Positions 53,440-62,366 of a DNA stretch of 64,000 nt are shown in pieces. The translations under genes and the position numbers were made by a program. The stretch lies in assembly GCF_023703415.1 (NCBI RefSeq), contig NZ_JAGMTU010000003.1, forward strand, positions 558,001 to 622,000, in the 5' to 3' direction. The DNA comes from Microbacterium sp. USTB-Y (lineage in GTDB: Bacteria; Actinomycetota; Actinomycetes; Actinomycetales; Microbacteriaceae). The first letter of the stretch is position 1. Every line of letters starts with the position of its first letter. The notes beneath the pieces were generated by a model. It did no database searches. It worked only from the letters and a program-made list of their open reading frames with translations, and was not told the origin of the DNA.

Positions 53440-56400
53440 ATGACTTCGGTGAACGGGCGGTTGTCGGCGGGTCTCCTGATGCCGGTGCTCCCCTCGATCG
53501 CGCCGGCCGACGCTCCGGAGGCCGTCCTGGGCGAGGCCGTGCTCGCGGCGGCCTCGCTGTTCGCCGTGACCGGCCCCTCGGGTGCGGGCAAGACCGTGTG
53601 GGTGCAGCAGCTCGCGGCGGTGGCCGCACGCCCGGGAGCCGTGCGCTGGCGCGTGGTGTCGGTCGTCGCCGACCGTGGCCGGCGCAGCACCCTCTATGCG
53701 GTCGCCGAGCAGCTCATCCACGCCGCGAGCCCGGCGGGCCGGGTGGACGCCGCCCGCGTCCGCCCGGCGTCCGCCCGGTCGAGATCCGGCGCGGAAGCGG
53801 ATCCCGGATCCGCGTCCGCGCCCGGTGCCGCGCCGACGCTCCTGGCGCTGGCCGAGCGGCTATCATCGGCCCTGCAGCGAGGGCTCTCCTCCCGACGGCG
53901 CCTGCTGCTCGTGGTCGACGATGCGCAGTGGGCCGATGAGGGGTCCGTGCGCGTGCTGCGCCTCGTGCTGCGCCAGCTCGCCGGCTGGGGCGTCTGCGCG
54001 GTGCTCGCGGGACGGGATCCGGACACCGGCGCCCTGCGGGAGACGGTGCTCGCCGCGGATCCGGATCGCTGGCCGGTGAGCCGGCGCATCCGCATCGACG
54101 CGCTCGATGCGGCGGGCGTGCGCCGGTACGTCTCGGCGATCCACGGCATCGAGGTCTCGCTCGAGCTCGCCGAGCGGATCCGCCGGGTCTCCGGCGGCGG
54201 ACCGCTGCTCGTGGACCAGGTGGTGAGCGGGATGGCGCCCGTGTGGGCGGAGCGGGCGCGGGTCACCTCGGAGCGGCGGGCGAGGTTCGACGAGGACGTC
54301 ACGGATGCGGACATCGCCCGGGGCTTCGTGCCGGGCAACCCGTTCGGGGAGCTCGGCGCCGGCCTGCCGGGGGCGGCACGGACCGCCGTCGAGATGGCCG
54401 CGGTCCTGGCCACGCCGCTGCGCGCCGACGAGCTCGCCGGTGTCGCGGCGCTCTGCGGCGAGCCGATCGACCTCGTCGCGGCCTCCGCGCACGGACTGCT
54501 GATCTCCCGCGCAGCAGAGCACGGCGGTGCCGAGGGGGAACGGGAGTGGACGGTGTTCCACGATCTGTACGGCACCGACGTCGCGGCGCACCTCGACGAC
54601 GAGCGGCGCGCCCGCATCCTCGTCGCCGGTGCGGAGGCCATCCCCGGGGAGGCGGAGGGCACCCGCCACCGAGCGCTGATCTGGCTCCTGGACGCGGCGC
54701 TGCTGCGGGGGTCGACACTGAGCCCCGCGCTGCGCGACCTCCTCGTCGCGGGCGTGGCAGAGAGCGTGCGCGCGCGGCGCACCGAGCACGTGTTCGCCGT
54801 CGCCCGACGGGCCATGGAGCTCGCGGACCGCACCGGGGACGACCTCGCCGACGAGCTCGTCGTGGGGCTGTACCGCGCGGCGAGTGCGCTGTCGGCGCTC
54901 CCGCGGATGATCGAGTACATCCCACGGCTGGAGCGCGCCGCGCCCGGTCCGCTCCGCGACCTCGCCCTGCTGCACGTGCGCGAGTTCCGCGGCGATTACG
55001 ACTGGGTGCGCAGCTTCGCCGAGGATCTCCTGGCACGGCTGCCGCGCTTCCCGGATCCGCTTCCGCAGACGCCGGAGGACGTCGCGGCGGTCGGCGGCCT
55101 GCTCGCGCCGGATCCGCTCGGCGGCCTGATCGTGCGCCTCCAGGTGCTGATCGTGCTGGGCATCATGGCGCCCCAGGCGGATCCCCGCGACTTCGGCATG
55201 GAGCGGTTCTCCGAGGCGCGTGCCGGGGCGGAGTGGCTGATCGCGGTGCAGGAGGCGGATCCCGAGACGTGGCGCGCCGCGTGGGCCGCGCTGGGCGGAG
55301 CGTACGAGGGGCTGCCGAGCCCGCACGACGTCCGGATGCGCGCGACAGGGATGCAGGTGTTCGGCATCAGCGTGCTCGGCCCGGCAGAGCGGCTGCCCGT
55401 GGAGTTCGCGGCGCTGGGCCGGGCGATCGCCGCGGCACCGGCCGAGTCCGCGACCCTGTTCGACGCACGGGTGATCCATGCCGGGATGCTGTCGGGGGCG
55501 GGGTTCGTGCGCGAAGCGGCGGCCGACCTCGACGCCTGCATGCGGATGCTGCGCGCCGGCACCGCGGGATGGGGCACGGGCACCGCGCGCGGCCTGCACA
55601 TCTACGGCCGCTACCTGCTCGGCGACACGGCCGAGGTCGAGGATGCCCTCGCCGAGGCCGCGGTGACGATCTTCGACGACATGGATGCGGTGGGCCGGCC
55701 GGTGTTCTACGCGCTGCGCGCCGTGCGGGCCGCCGACGCCGGCGACGAGGAGGCGTGGCGCGCGGACATGGACGCCGCGGCGCGCCTGGCGCAGCGGGGG
55801 TACGACACCGTCGGGGTCGAGTACGAGATGCTGGCGCACATCGCGCGGGCGAGGGCGCGCCACGATCCGGCGGCGCAGCTCGCGGTCTTCGACCCGGAAG
55901 GCCCCCTCGCGGGACGCCTGCTGCGCAGCCAGAACCTCTATGCCTACAAGGTCGACGCGCTGGCGTCCCTCGGCCGTGCCGAGGAGGCGGATCGCGAGCT
56001 CGCGCGTCTCGCCGCGCTCCCGGCGCCGGGGTTCCAGCCGGTCTACGCCTCGATGGCCTGGCTGGAGGGACGGGTGCACGAGGCGTACGGCCTCGTCGAA
56101 CGGGCGCTGCGGGCCTACCGGGCCGCCGCCCAGGAGGACGCGCCGGGAGCGCCGCTGCCTGCGGCGCTCGCCCAGGCCGCCCTCGACGCCGGCCGGCTGA
56201 CTCTGGCCACCGGGGGCTCCCCGCGCACGGCCCGCCGCTGCCTGAACGCTGCGGAGCGGGGCTTCCTGCGCCTGGGCAGGCCGGTGGCGGCGGCGGAGGC
56301 GGCCGCACTGCTCGACGGTGCGCGACGCTCCGGGTCCGCGGTCGGGATCCGCTCGGCTCCCGCGGCTTCGGCCGCGACGGGACCCGACGCGGCGGGCGGC

Positions 56401-56811
56401 GTCCGGGCCGCGTGGACGCACGCGGCGCTGACCCCGCGAGAGCACGAGGTGGCGGCGCTCGCCGCCGAGGGGCGGACCAACGCGGAGATCGCCCACGCCC
56501 TCGGCATCGGCGTCAAGGCGGTGGCCTTCCACATGGGCAACGTGCTGCGGAAGCTCGGGCTGGGCTCGCGCAGGCAGCTGCGTCCCGGGGAGCCACCGAC
56601 GTCGGAGACCGCGCCGTCCGCGGTGCGCGACGACGCGCGCTGGGCGGCCCTGAGCCGCCGCGAACGGGAGATCGGCGAGCTCGCGAGCAGAGACCTCACC
56701 GACGCGGAGATCGCGGACGAACTCGGCCTGAGCGTCCGCACGGTGAGCGGCCACATGAGACGGGTGCTGGCCAAACTCGGCGCGCGTTCGCGACGGGAGC
56801 TCGGCCGCTGA
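53440..56811 (+). CDS. Large ATPase-LuxR regulator (LAL-like) with two C-terminal HTH domains
   Basis: 1123 aa. N-terminal AAA/STAND-type ATPase with Walker A GPSGAGKT (about residues 45-52) and Walker B LLLVVDDAQWAD, followed by a long helical region, probably TPR-like. The C terminus carries two LuxR HTH domains in a row: LTPREHEVAALAAEGRTNAE (from about 997) and LSRREREIGELASRDLTDAE (from about 1071), each with its own recognition helix. Most family members have one. The start at MTSVNGRL is chosen for GGGGGCG upstream; an ATG four codons earlier is possible. No target operon is evident. Confidence 0.88.
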   Translation: MTSVNGRLSAGLLMPVLPSIAPADAPEAVLGEAVLAAASLFAVTGPSGAGKTVWVQQLAAVAARPGAVRWRVVSVVADRGRRSTLYAVAEQLIHAASPAGRVDAARVRPASARSRSGAEADPGSASAPGAAPTLLALAERLSSALQRGLSSRRRLLLVVDDAQWADEGSVRVLRLVLRQLAGWGVCAVLAGRDPDTGALRETVLAADPDRWPVSRRIRIDALDAAGVRRYVSAIHGIEVSLELAERIRRVSGGGPLLVDQVVSGMAPVWAERARVTSERRARFDEDVTDADIARGFVPGNPFGELGAGLPGAARTAVEMAAVLATPLRADELAGVAALCGEPIDLVAASAHGLLISRAAEHGGAEGEREWTVFHDLYGTDVAAHLDDERRARILVAGAEAIPGEAEGTRHRALIWLLDAALLRGSTLSPALRDLLVAGVAESVRARRTEHVFAVARRAMELADRTGDDLADELVVGLYRAASALSALPRMIEYIPRLERAAPGPLRDLALLHVREFRGDYDWVRSFAEDLLARLPRFPDPLPQTPEDVAAVGGLLAPDPLGGLIVRLQVLIVLGIMAPQADPRDFGMERFSEARAGAEWLIAVQEADPETWRAAWAALGGAYEGLPSPHDVRMRATGMQVFGISVLGPAERLPVEFAALGRAIAAAPAESATLFDARVIHAGMLSGAGFVREAAADLDACMRMLRAGTAGWGTGTARGLHIYGRYLLGDTAEVEDALAEAAVTIFDDMDAVGRPVFYALRAVRAADAGDEEAWRADMDAAARLAQRGYDTVGVEYEMLAHIARARARHDPAAQLAVFDPEGPLAGRLLRSQNLYAYKVDALASLGRAEEADRELARLAALPAPGFQPVYASMAWLEGRVHEAYGLVERALRAYRAAAQEDAPGAPLPAALAQAALDAGRLTLATGGSPRTARRCLNAAERGFLRLGRPVAAAEAAALLDGARRSGSAVGIRSAPAASAATGPDAAGGVRAAWTHAALTPREHEVAALAAEGRTNAEIAHALGIGVKAVAFHMGNVLRKLGLGSRRQLRPGEPPTSETAPSAVRDDARWAALSRREREIGELASRDLTDAEIADELGLSVRTVSGHMRRVLAKLGARSRRELGR

Positions 56812-57131
56812 CGGGACCGCCGAGCGCGTAGTTGATACCAGGGTTCCGCCGCCGGCGGGGATGAGGCGGATGGCCGCTCTATCGTGGATCGTCGCCTCCC
56901 GTTGCCTGAGCGGGGGCGCAGCGACGCGCAGGCACGTCGCGCTGGGGACGCACGGTTGCGCCCGTCGGTTGGGGCCGGCGGGCGCACCGCTTCTCCTGGC
57001 GATCCCCGCGCACCGATATGTCGGCGTCCCGCCGGCGCAGCGCCTGCTCGGAATCAGGCCCTCGCGCCCGGCCCGGACGCCGCTAGTCTGACCTCAGCCG
57101 CAGACCCGCGGCGCGAGCCGAGGGAGACGTC
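56812..57131. other. Gap before the DUF308-lipase gene
   Basis: 320 bp. Short open frames on both strands have no family resemblance, so no gene is called. TAGTCT about 40 bp before the lipase gene could be a -10 element, but no matching -35 was found. Confidence 0.5.
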
Positions 57132-58982
57132 GTGGATCCGGAAGACAGCGCCGCCGCCGGATCCGGCGATCCCCGCCCTGCCGGCCGAGGCGCTCCGGCC
57201 GTGACCCGGCTGAGCACGCCGCTGCGGATCGTGCTGGGCCTCGCTCTCGTCGGGGTCGGCGCGGTGTTCCTCCTCGTGTCGATGACCGTGCAGACCATCG
57301 CGCTCGTCGCCGGCATCGGGATCCTGCTCGCGGGTGTCGCGGTGCTGGTCATCCCCGGTGACGGAGCCGACGCGCCCGCGCCGGGATCCGGATCCCGATC
57401 GCTGCCCCTGATCCTCAGCCGGGGCCTCGGCGCGCTGCTCGTGCTGCTCGGTGCCGGGATGGCGCTGTGGCCGGCGGCGGGTGCGCCGATCCTCTCCCTC
57501 CTTCTGACGATCGCGCTCGTCGCCTTCGCCGTCGCGACCGCGATGCGGGCCTTCCGGCCGGGTGCGGATCAGCGTGCGACCGCGCTCATCGCCGCTCTGG
57601 CCACGCTCGCCGTCGCCGCGATCACCGTGTTCTGGCCGGTGCTGACCCTGGTGGTGTTCCGGCTCGGCGTCGGCGCGTGGTTCGTCTTCCTCGGCGTGCA
57701 GCTCATCGTGCGCGCCGTGTGGCGGCGCTCCCCCGCACGCCCGGCCCCCGCTCGACGCCGCGGTGCGCGGTGGCTGCGCACGATCGGCGCGAGCGCGGCA
57801 CTCGTGCTGGCGGTCGCGCTCGCCGCGGGCAGCGGCGCCCTGCTCGGCGGCACCCCGCTGCCGACGCCGGACGCCTTCTACGCGCCGCCCGCCGAGGTGC
57901 CCTCGAAGCCGGGCACGCTGATCCGCTCCGAGCCGCTGACCGTGGGCGTCCCCGCGGGGGCCAGGGCATGGCGGATCCTGTACACGACGACGAACCCCGA
58001 CGGATCGCCGGCGGTGAGCAGCGGCACCGTGCTCGCCCCCGCCGACCCGGGGCCGGATCCGCTGCCCCTGCTCACCGTCGCCCACGGCACGGTCGGGGTC
58101 GTTCCGGGCTGCGCGCCGTCGCTGAGCGCCGCGCCGTTCGCCGACGGGGCGGGCACCGCCATGGCCGACATGGTCACCGAGCACGGCTGGGTCGCCGTGA
58201 CCAGCGACTACATCGGCCTGGGCACGAAGGGGCCGCACCCCTATCTCGTGGGCGACGCGGAGGCGCGCAACGTCTGGGACGCCTCGAAGGCGGTGCTCGG
58301 CTTCAGCGAGCTGAAGGTCTCCACCGACACCGTGATCTGGGGCCACTCGCAGGGTGGACAGGGCTCTCTGTGGACCGGGCAGATCGCGTCCTCATACGCC
58401 CCGGAGTTCACGGTCAAGGGCGTCGCGGCGTTCGCCCCGGCCTCGAACCTGTACGCGCTCGCCGAGGCGATCAAGTCGGAGACGGCGGGCAAGACGGTCT
58501 CGGCCTACATCGCGGCGACCTGGGACAAGGTCTTCCCCGAGCTGAACGTCGAGAAGAGCCTCACCCCCGGTTCTGCAGGGCCGGTCGAGCGCATCGGCGG
58601 GCTCTGCTTCAACGGGCACGACGGCCTCGCCGCGATCCTGCGCGGCAGTCAGGTGCCGAACCAGATCTTCCCCGACGCCCTCCTCGACGGGCCGTTCGGC
58701 GACAAGCTCAAGGCGCAGGAGCCCGTCGGGCCGTTCCCCGCCCCGGTGCTCGTCGCGCAGGGACTCGCGGATCCGCTCGTGAAGCCCGCGATCCAGGACG
58801 CGTGGGTCACGGCCCGCTGTGCCGCCGGGATCCCGATCGACTACCGCACCTATCCCGGTCTCGGGCACGTCGAGCTCGTCGGCCCCGACTCCCCGCTCAC
58901 TCCGCAGCTCGAGCAGTGGACCCTCGACCGCTGGGACGGGAAGGCGCCGACCCCCGACTGCGACCACCTGCCGGCGGGCTGA
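57132..58982 (+). CDS. DUF308-lipase fusion
   Basis: 616 aa, GTG start after GAGGGAGACGTC. The first 235 residues contain about six membrane segments in the DUF308/HdeD pattern. The rest is an alpha/beta hydrolase of the secretory lipase (LIP) group, outside the membrane: nucleophile Ser406 in WGHSQGGQGS, later Asp in QGLADPLVK and His in YPGLGHVEL. It probably cleaves ester substrates at the cell surface. The fusion may anchor the enzyme. Repeats and a palindrome follow its stop. Confidence 0.88.
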   Translation: MDPEDSAAAGSGDPRPAGRGAPAVTRLSTPLRIVLGLALVGVGAVFLLVSMTVQTIALVAGIGILLAGVAVLVIPGDGADAPAPGSGSRSLPLILSRGLGALLVLLGAGMALWPAAGAPILSLLLTIALVAFAVATAMRAFRPGADQRATALIAALATLAVAAITVFWPVLTLVVFRLGVGAWFVFLGVQLIVRAVWRRSPARPAPARRRGARWLRTIGASAALVLAVALAAGSGALLGGTPLPTPDAFYAPPAEVPSKPGTLIRSEPLTVGVPAGARAWRILYTTTNPDGSPAVSSGTVLAPADPGPDPLPLLTVAHGTVGVVPGCAPSLSAAPFADGAGTAMADMVTEHGWVAVTSDYIGLGTKGPHPYLVGDAEARNVWDASKAVLGFSELKVSTDTVIWGHSQGGQGSLWTGQIASSYAPEFTVKGVAAFAPASNLYALAEAIKSETAGKTVSAYIAATWDKVFPELNVEKSLTPGSAGPVERIGGLCFNGHDGLAAILRGSQVPNQIFPDALLDGPFGDKLKAQEPVGPFPAPVLVAQGLADPLVKPAIQDAWVTARCAAGIPIDYRTYPGLGHVELVGPDSPLTPQLEQWTLDRWDGKAPTPDCDHLPAG

Positions 58983-59029
58983 GCGCGCTCGCGGGCTGAG
59001 CGCGCCCGCGAACTGAGCGCGCTCGCGGG
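58979..59029. repeat. Three-copy 17-bp tandem repeat
   Basis: Units CTGAGCGCGCTCGCGGG, CTGAGCGCGCCCGCGAA and CTGAGCGCGCTCGCGGG. The first covers the lipase stop codon. Confidence 0.85.
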
Positions 59030-59118
59030 TCGCGCGGCCCGCGCGGCGCGGACGAGGGTCGCGCAGCTGGCGCGGCGCGGACGCGTGCGGCAGAAGGCGC
59101 CCGCGGACCGCGGGCCTC

Positions 59119-59191
59119 ACCGTCGGAGATGTGCACCACCCTCGGAGGGATTCGGCGATTCCCTCCGAACGTGGCGCACATCTCCGACGGT
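59119..59191. repeat. Large palindrome with 32-bp arms
   Basis: Arms 59119-59150 and 59160-59191 match in 29 of 32 positions when inverted, around a 9-nt loop. Core of the left arm: ACCGTCGGAGATGTGC. Long enough for a cruciform or a strong terminator; also the size of a REP/BIME or MITE remnant. A second 10-bp inverted pair (GTGCACCACC / GGTGGTGCAC) reaches to 59198. Confidence 0.85.
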
Positions 59192-59301
59192 GGTGCACGC
59201 TCCGAACGACCGAGAGGCACCCTCTCGGCGGAGGCGTCGGGGTCGAGGCCCGGAACCGGATCCAGATCCGTGCGTGCAGGAAAGCTTGCAAGGGTGTAAC
59301 A

Positions 59302-59315
59302 TTGCATGGTTGCAA
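59302..59315. promoter_or_regulatory. Candidate TetR operator before exporter 1
   Basis: TTGCATGGTTGCAA, an inverted repeat TTGCA-N4-TGCAA, 93 bp upstream of the exporter start. TGTAAC just before it could be part of the promoter. The same pattern occurs before exporter 2. Confidence 0.6.
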
Positions 59316-59407
59316 GTTTTGCGCCGGCGTCGGCGCCCGCGTCGATCGATGAAGTCCGCGGGCGGGATCCGCACCGCACCATCCCCCGCTCTCCTGGAAG
59401 GACCTCC

Positions 59408-61516
59408 ATGGCAACCGCCACCGACACCGTCACGACGGTCGAGGCGCCCGCTCCGCTCGCCGCGAAGCCGATCATGACGCACAAGCAGATCATGCTGGTG
59501 ATCTACGGACTGATGAGCGGCATGTTCCTGTCGTCGCTCGCGCAGACCGTCTTCGGCACCGCGATCCGCACCATCGGCGACGACCTGCACGGCCTCGACC
59601 AGCAGGCCTGGGTCACCACCGCGTTCCTCATCACCTCGACCATCGCCGTGCCGATCTACGGCAAGCTCAGCGACATCTTCGGCCGCCGCCCGCTGTTCAT
59701 CCTCGGCATCGTGATCTTCATCCTGGGATCCACGCTCTCCGCGTTCTCGACGTCGATGATGATGCTCGCCGCGTTCCGCGCCTTCCAGGGCATCGGGGCC
59801 GGTGCGCTCATGGCGCTTCCGCTCGCGATCATGGGCGACATCCTCGCCCCGCGCGAGCGCGCCAAGTACCAGGGCTACTTCTTCGCGGTGTTCGGCATCG
59901 CGACCGTGATCGGCCCGCTCGTGGGCGGCCTGTTCGCCGGAGCGAAGGAGATCCTCTGGATCGACGGCTGGCGCTGGACATTCCTCATCAACATCCCGCT
60001 CGGGCTCTTCGCCCTGTTCATGGTGATCACCTTCCTGCACCTGCCCAAGGTCGGAAAGCACAAGGGTCCCCGGATCGACTGGTGGGGTGCCGCGGCCGTG
60101 ATCGTGGCCCTCGTGCCGCTGCTGATCGTCGTGGAACAGGGCCGCGCCTGGGGCTGGGACTCCCCCGCCTCCATCGCCTGCTACGTGATCGGCGGCATCG
60201 GCCTCGTCGCATTCATCGTGATCGAGGCGCTCATGAAGGACGACGCGATCATCCCGCTGAAGCTGTTCCGCTCGGGCACCTTCTCCATGGCCACGGTGCT
60301 CGGCTTCCTCGTGGGCTTCGCGATGTTCGGCGCGATGATGACGATCCCGCTGTACATGCAGATCGTCGTCGGCATGAACCCGACCCAGTCCGGCCTGTCG
60401 ATGCTGCCGCTGATCGTCGGCCTCATGATCGCCTCGCTCACCTCGGGTCAGCTCACCGCGCGCACGGGCAAGTACCGCATCTTCCCCGTCCTCGGAACGC
60501 TCTTCACCGCCGTCGGCTTCTTCTCGCTCACCCTCATCCGGTACGAGACGCCGCTCTGGCAGATCTTCGCCGGGATGTTCGTGCTGGGCCTGGGCCTCGG
60601 CCAGCTCATGCAGCCGCTGACGCTCGCGAGCCAGAACTCCGTCGCCCCGCACGAGATGGGCGTCGCCTCGAGCGCCGCCACCTTCTTCCGCCAGATCGGC
60701 GGAACCCTGGGCACCGCCGTCATGCTCTCCGTGCTGTTCTCGATGCTGCCCGCCAACATCCTGCACGCCACCGAGGACAAGGCGAACCTGACCGCCGCGC
60801 TCGACACGGCGCTGGATCCGGTCGCGTCGTCCAAGACCGAGAACGCCGCGATCATGAAGCAGCAGTGGAGTGCGATCGTCGGCCCGCTGACCGAGAACAT
60901 CCAGGCGCAGCTCGACAAGGGCGTCGCCGAGGGCGACGCGAAGGCGAAGGCCGCGGCGGACGAGGCGGTGACCTCCGCGGTGACCGCGGGCGTGGACCAG
61001 GCGGTCGCCGCCGGACAGCTGCCGGCCGAGGCCGCCCCCGCGGTGATCGCGCAGAAGGTCGCCGAGGCGACGCCCGCCGCCGAGGTGGCGGCGCACGAGA
61101 AGGTGCTGAGCGCGGTCGCCGAGAAGGCGCACGCCTCGGTGCAGGGCGACAAGGTCGCGGTCGACTGGGCCGACCACGACCAGCGCACCTACTGGGTCGA
61201 CCAGCTGGTCCCGACGCTGCAGGACCAGATCAAGAAGAAGGAGAGCGATGCCTCCGGATCCGCGTCGTCCGGCACGACGGTGAACGACACCTCGTTCCTC
61301 ACCGGTGCCGACGCCGCGCTCAGCAAGCCGTTCATGATCGGCTTCATCCAGGGCCTCGTGACGCTGTACTGGGTCGGCTTCGGCGTGATCCTGCTCGCGT
61401 TCGTGCTCACCTGGTTCTTCAAGGTGCCGCCGCTGCGTGCCCGGTCCGCGCTCCAGGAGCAGGCGGACAAGGCGGGCATGACCGAGACCGGGAGCATCAG
61501 GACCCACAAGGCCTGA
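59408..61516 (+). CDS. DHA2-type (EmrB/QacA) MFS exporter 1
   Basis: 702 aa, about fourteen membrane segments. Typical features are YGKLSDIFGRRPLFI (motif A), RAFQGIGAGALMALP and GPLVGGLFAG. A roughly 170-residue Ala/Lys-rich helical insertion lies between the last two membrane segments (about 470-650). In the first membrane segment it has SLAQTVFGTAIRTIG where exporter 2 has SLDQTIVGTA, so the conserved acidic residue is missing. ATG follows GGAAGGACCTCC. Near-identical in its first third to exporter 2, so it arose by duplication. Confidence 0.92.
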   Translation: MATATDTVTTVEAPAPLAAKPIMTHKQIMLVIYGLMSGMFLSSLAQTVFGTAIRTIGDDLHGLDQQAWVTTAFLITSTIAVPIYGKLSDIFGRRPLFILGIVIFILGSTLSAFSTSMMMLAAFRAFQGIGAGALMALPLAIMGDILAPRERAKYQGYFFAVFGIATVIGPLVGGLFAGAKEILWIDGWRWTFLINIPLGLFALFMVITFLHLPKVGKHKGPRIDWWGAAAVIVALVPLLIVVEQGRAWGWDSPASIACYVIGGIGLVAFIVIEALMKDDAIIPLKLFRSGTFSMATVLGFLVGFAMFGAMMTIPLYMQIVVGMNPTQSGLSMLPLIVGLMIASLTSGQLTARTGKYRIFPVLGTLFTAVGFFSLTLIRYETPLWQIFAGMFVLGLGLGQLMQPLTLASQNSVAPHEMGVASSAATFFRQIGGTLGTAVMLSVLFSMLPANILHATEDKANLTAALDTALDPVASSKTENAAIMKQQWSAIVGPLTENIQAQLDKGVAEGDAKAKAAADEAVTSAVTAGVDQAVAAGQLPAEAAPAVIAQKVAEATPAAEVAAHEKVLSAVAEKAHASVQGDKVAVDWADHDQRTYWVDQLVPTLQDQIKKKESDASGSASSGTTVNDTSFLTGADAALSKPFMIGFIQGLVTLYWVGFGVILLAFVLTWFFKVPPLRARSALQEQADKAGMTETGSIRTHKA

Positions 61517-61528
61517 GCCGAGCCTGAC

Positions 61529-61559
61529 GAGCGCCGGGGCGCACCCCGCCCCGGCGCTC
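61529..61559 (+). terminator. Hairpin between exporter 1 and tetR
   Basis: Perfect 13-bp stem GAGCGCCGGGGCG / CGCCCCGGCGCTC, 5-nt loop, ending right before the tetR ribosome binding site. It may end part of the exporter transcript or lower tetR translation. Confidence 0.75.
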
Positions 61560-61571
61560 GAGGAGAGCGAG

Positions 61572-62189
61572 ATGACGAACATCGACGAGGCCGCCGCGGC
61601 GGATCCGCACGCGGACACCTGCGGGCGCCGAGAGCGCAAGAAGCAGCAGACCCGCGAGGCCCTGCACGAGGCCGCCCTGCGGCTGGTGGACGAGAAGGGC
61701 CTCGACGGCACCACGGTCGAGCAGATCTGCGAGGCGGTGGACGTGTCGCCGCGCACCTTCTTCAACTACTTCCCGTCCAAGGCCGCGGCCGCCCTCGACC
61801 TTCCCGACTCGGCCGTCTCCCCCGACGGCGCCGCGGCCTTCCGCGCGGCGGAGGGCGAGCTGGTGCCGGCGCTGTGCGCGCTGATCGGCACGTCGATGGA
61901 CGACGCCCAGCAGCGCCGGCGCATGAAGGCGCTGGTGGTGCGCCGCCCCGAGCTCATGCCCGCCTTCGCGCAGTGGATGGGCTCGGTGCGCCAGCAGTAC
62001 GTCGATCTCGTGCGCGAGCGTGCGGACGAGGACGATGCCATGGCCGCCGTGGCCCTCACGATGGCCGCGCTCAGCGTGATCGTGCACGACGGCACCGCCG
62101 GTGGCGAACGTCCCGGTGCGGATCGGCTTCTGGAGGGCGTCGAGCAGCTGGTCGCCGCGCGGGGCGCACGGCTGCGCGACGCGGCCTGA
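61572..62189 (+). CDS. TetR-family repressor
   Basis: 205 aa, with GAGGAGAGCGAG before ATG. N-terminal HTH (about residues 24-73): RRERKKQQTREALHEAALRL and TTVEQICEAVDVSPRTFFNYF, the last being the recognition helix. The rest is an unlike ligand-binding domain. Between the two exporters and in the same direction, it probably controls both through the shared palindrome. The inducer is unknown. Confidence 0.9.
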   Translation: MTNIDEAAAADPHADTCGRRERKKQQTREALHEAALRLVDEKGLDGTTVEQICEAVDVSPRTFFNYFPSKAAAALDLPDSAVSPDGAAAFRAAEGELVPALCALIGTSMDDAQQRRRMKALVVRRPELMPAFAQWMGSVRQQYVDLVRERADEDDAMAAVALTMAALSVIVHDGTAGGERPGADRLLEGVEQLVAARGARLRDAA

Positions 62190-62269
62190 GGCGGGGCGCC
62201 CGCGACCGGGCAGGATCCAGGAACCTCATAGCGAAAGTGCGTTTGCGCAACCTTTCCTTTCGTGTAATC

Positions 62270-62283
62270 TTGCAGGGCTGCAA
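62270..62283. promoter_or_regulatory. Candidate TetR operator before exporter 2
   Basis: TTGCAGGGCTGCAA, the same TTGCA-N4-TGCAA as before exporter 1, preceded by GTGTAAT as in the other copy. 84 bp upstream of the exporter 2 start. Confidence 0.6.
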
Positions 62284-62366
62284 CATTCTTGCCGCCAACG
62301 TCGGCGCTCGAGGCGACCGGTGTCGACGACGAGCTCCGGCGTCCTCGATCCACCCGAAGGGACTCC

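Larger units (their letters stand above)
58983..59407. other. Repeat-rich gap between lipase and exporter genes
   Basis: 425 bp without a gene. It holds the end of the 17-bp tandem array, GCGCGG-rich simple sequence, the large palindrome, and the promoter/operator area of the exporter including TTGCATGGTTGCAA. The short open frames here are shadows of these repeats. Confidence 0.7.

Noticed and set aside
53863..56754. 963-codon minus-strand open frame
   Set aside because: Antisense shadow of the LuxR-type regulator with Arg/His/Ala-rich random character.
56861..57204. Short open frames before the lipase gene
   Set aside because: No ribosome binding site, no family resemblance, and the two frames conflict.
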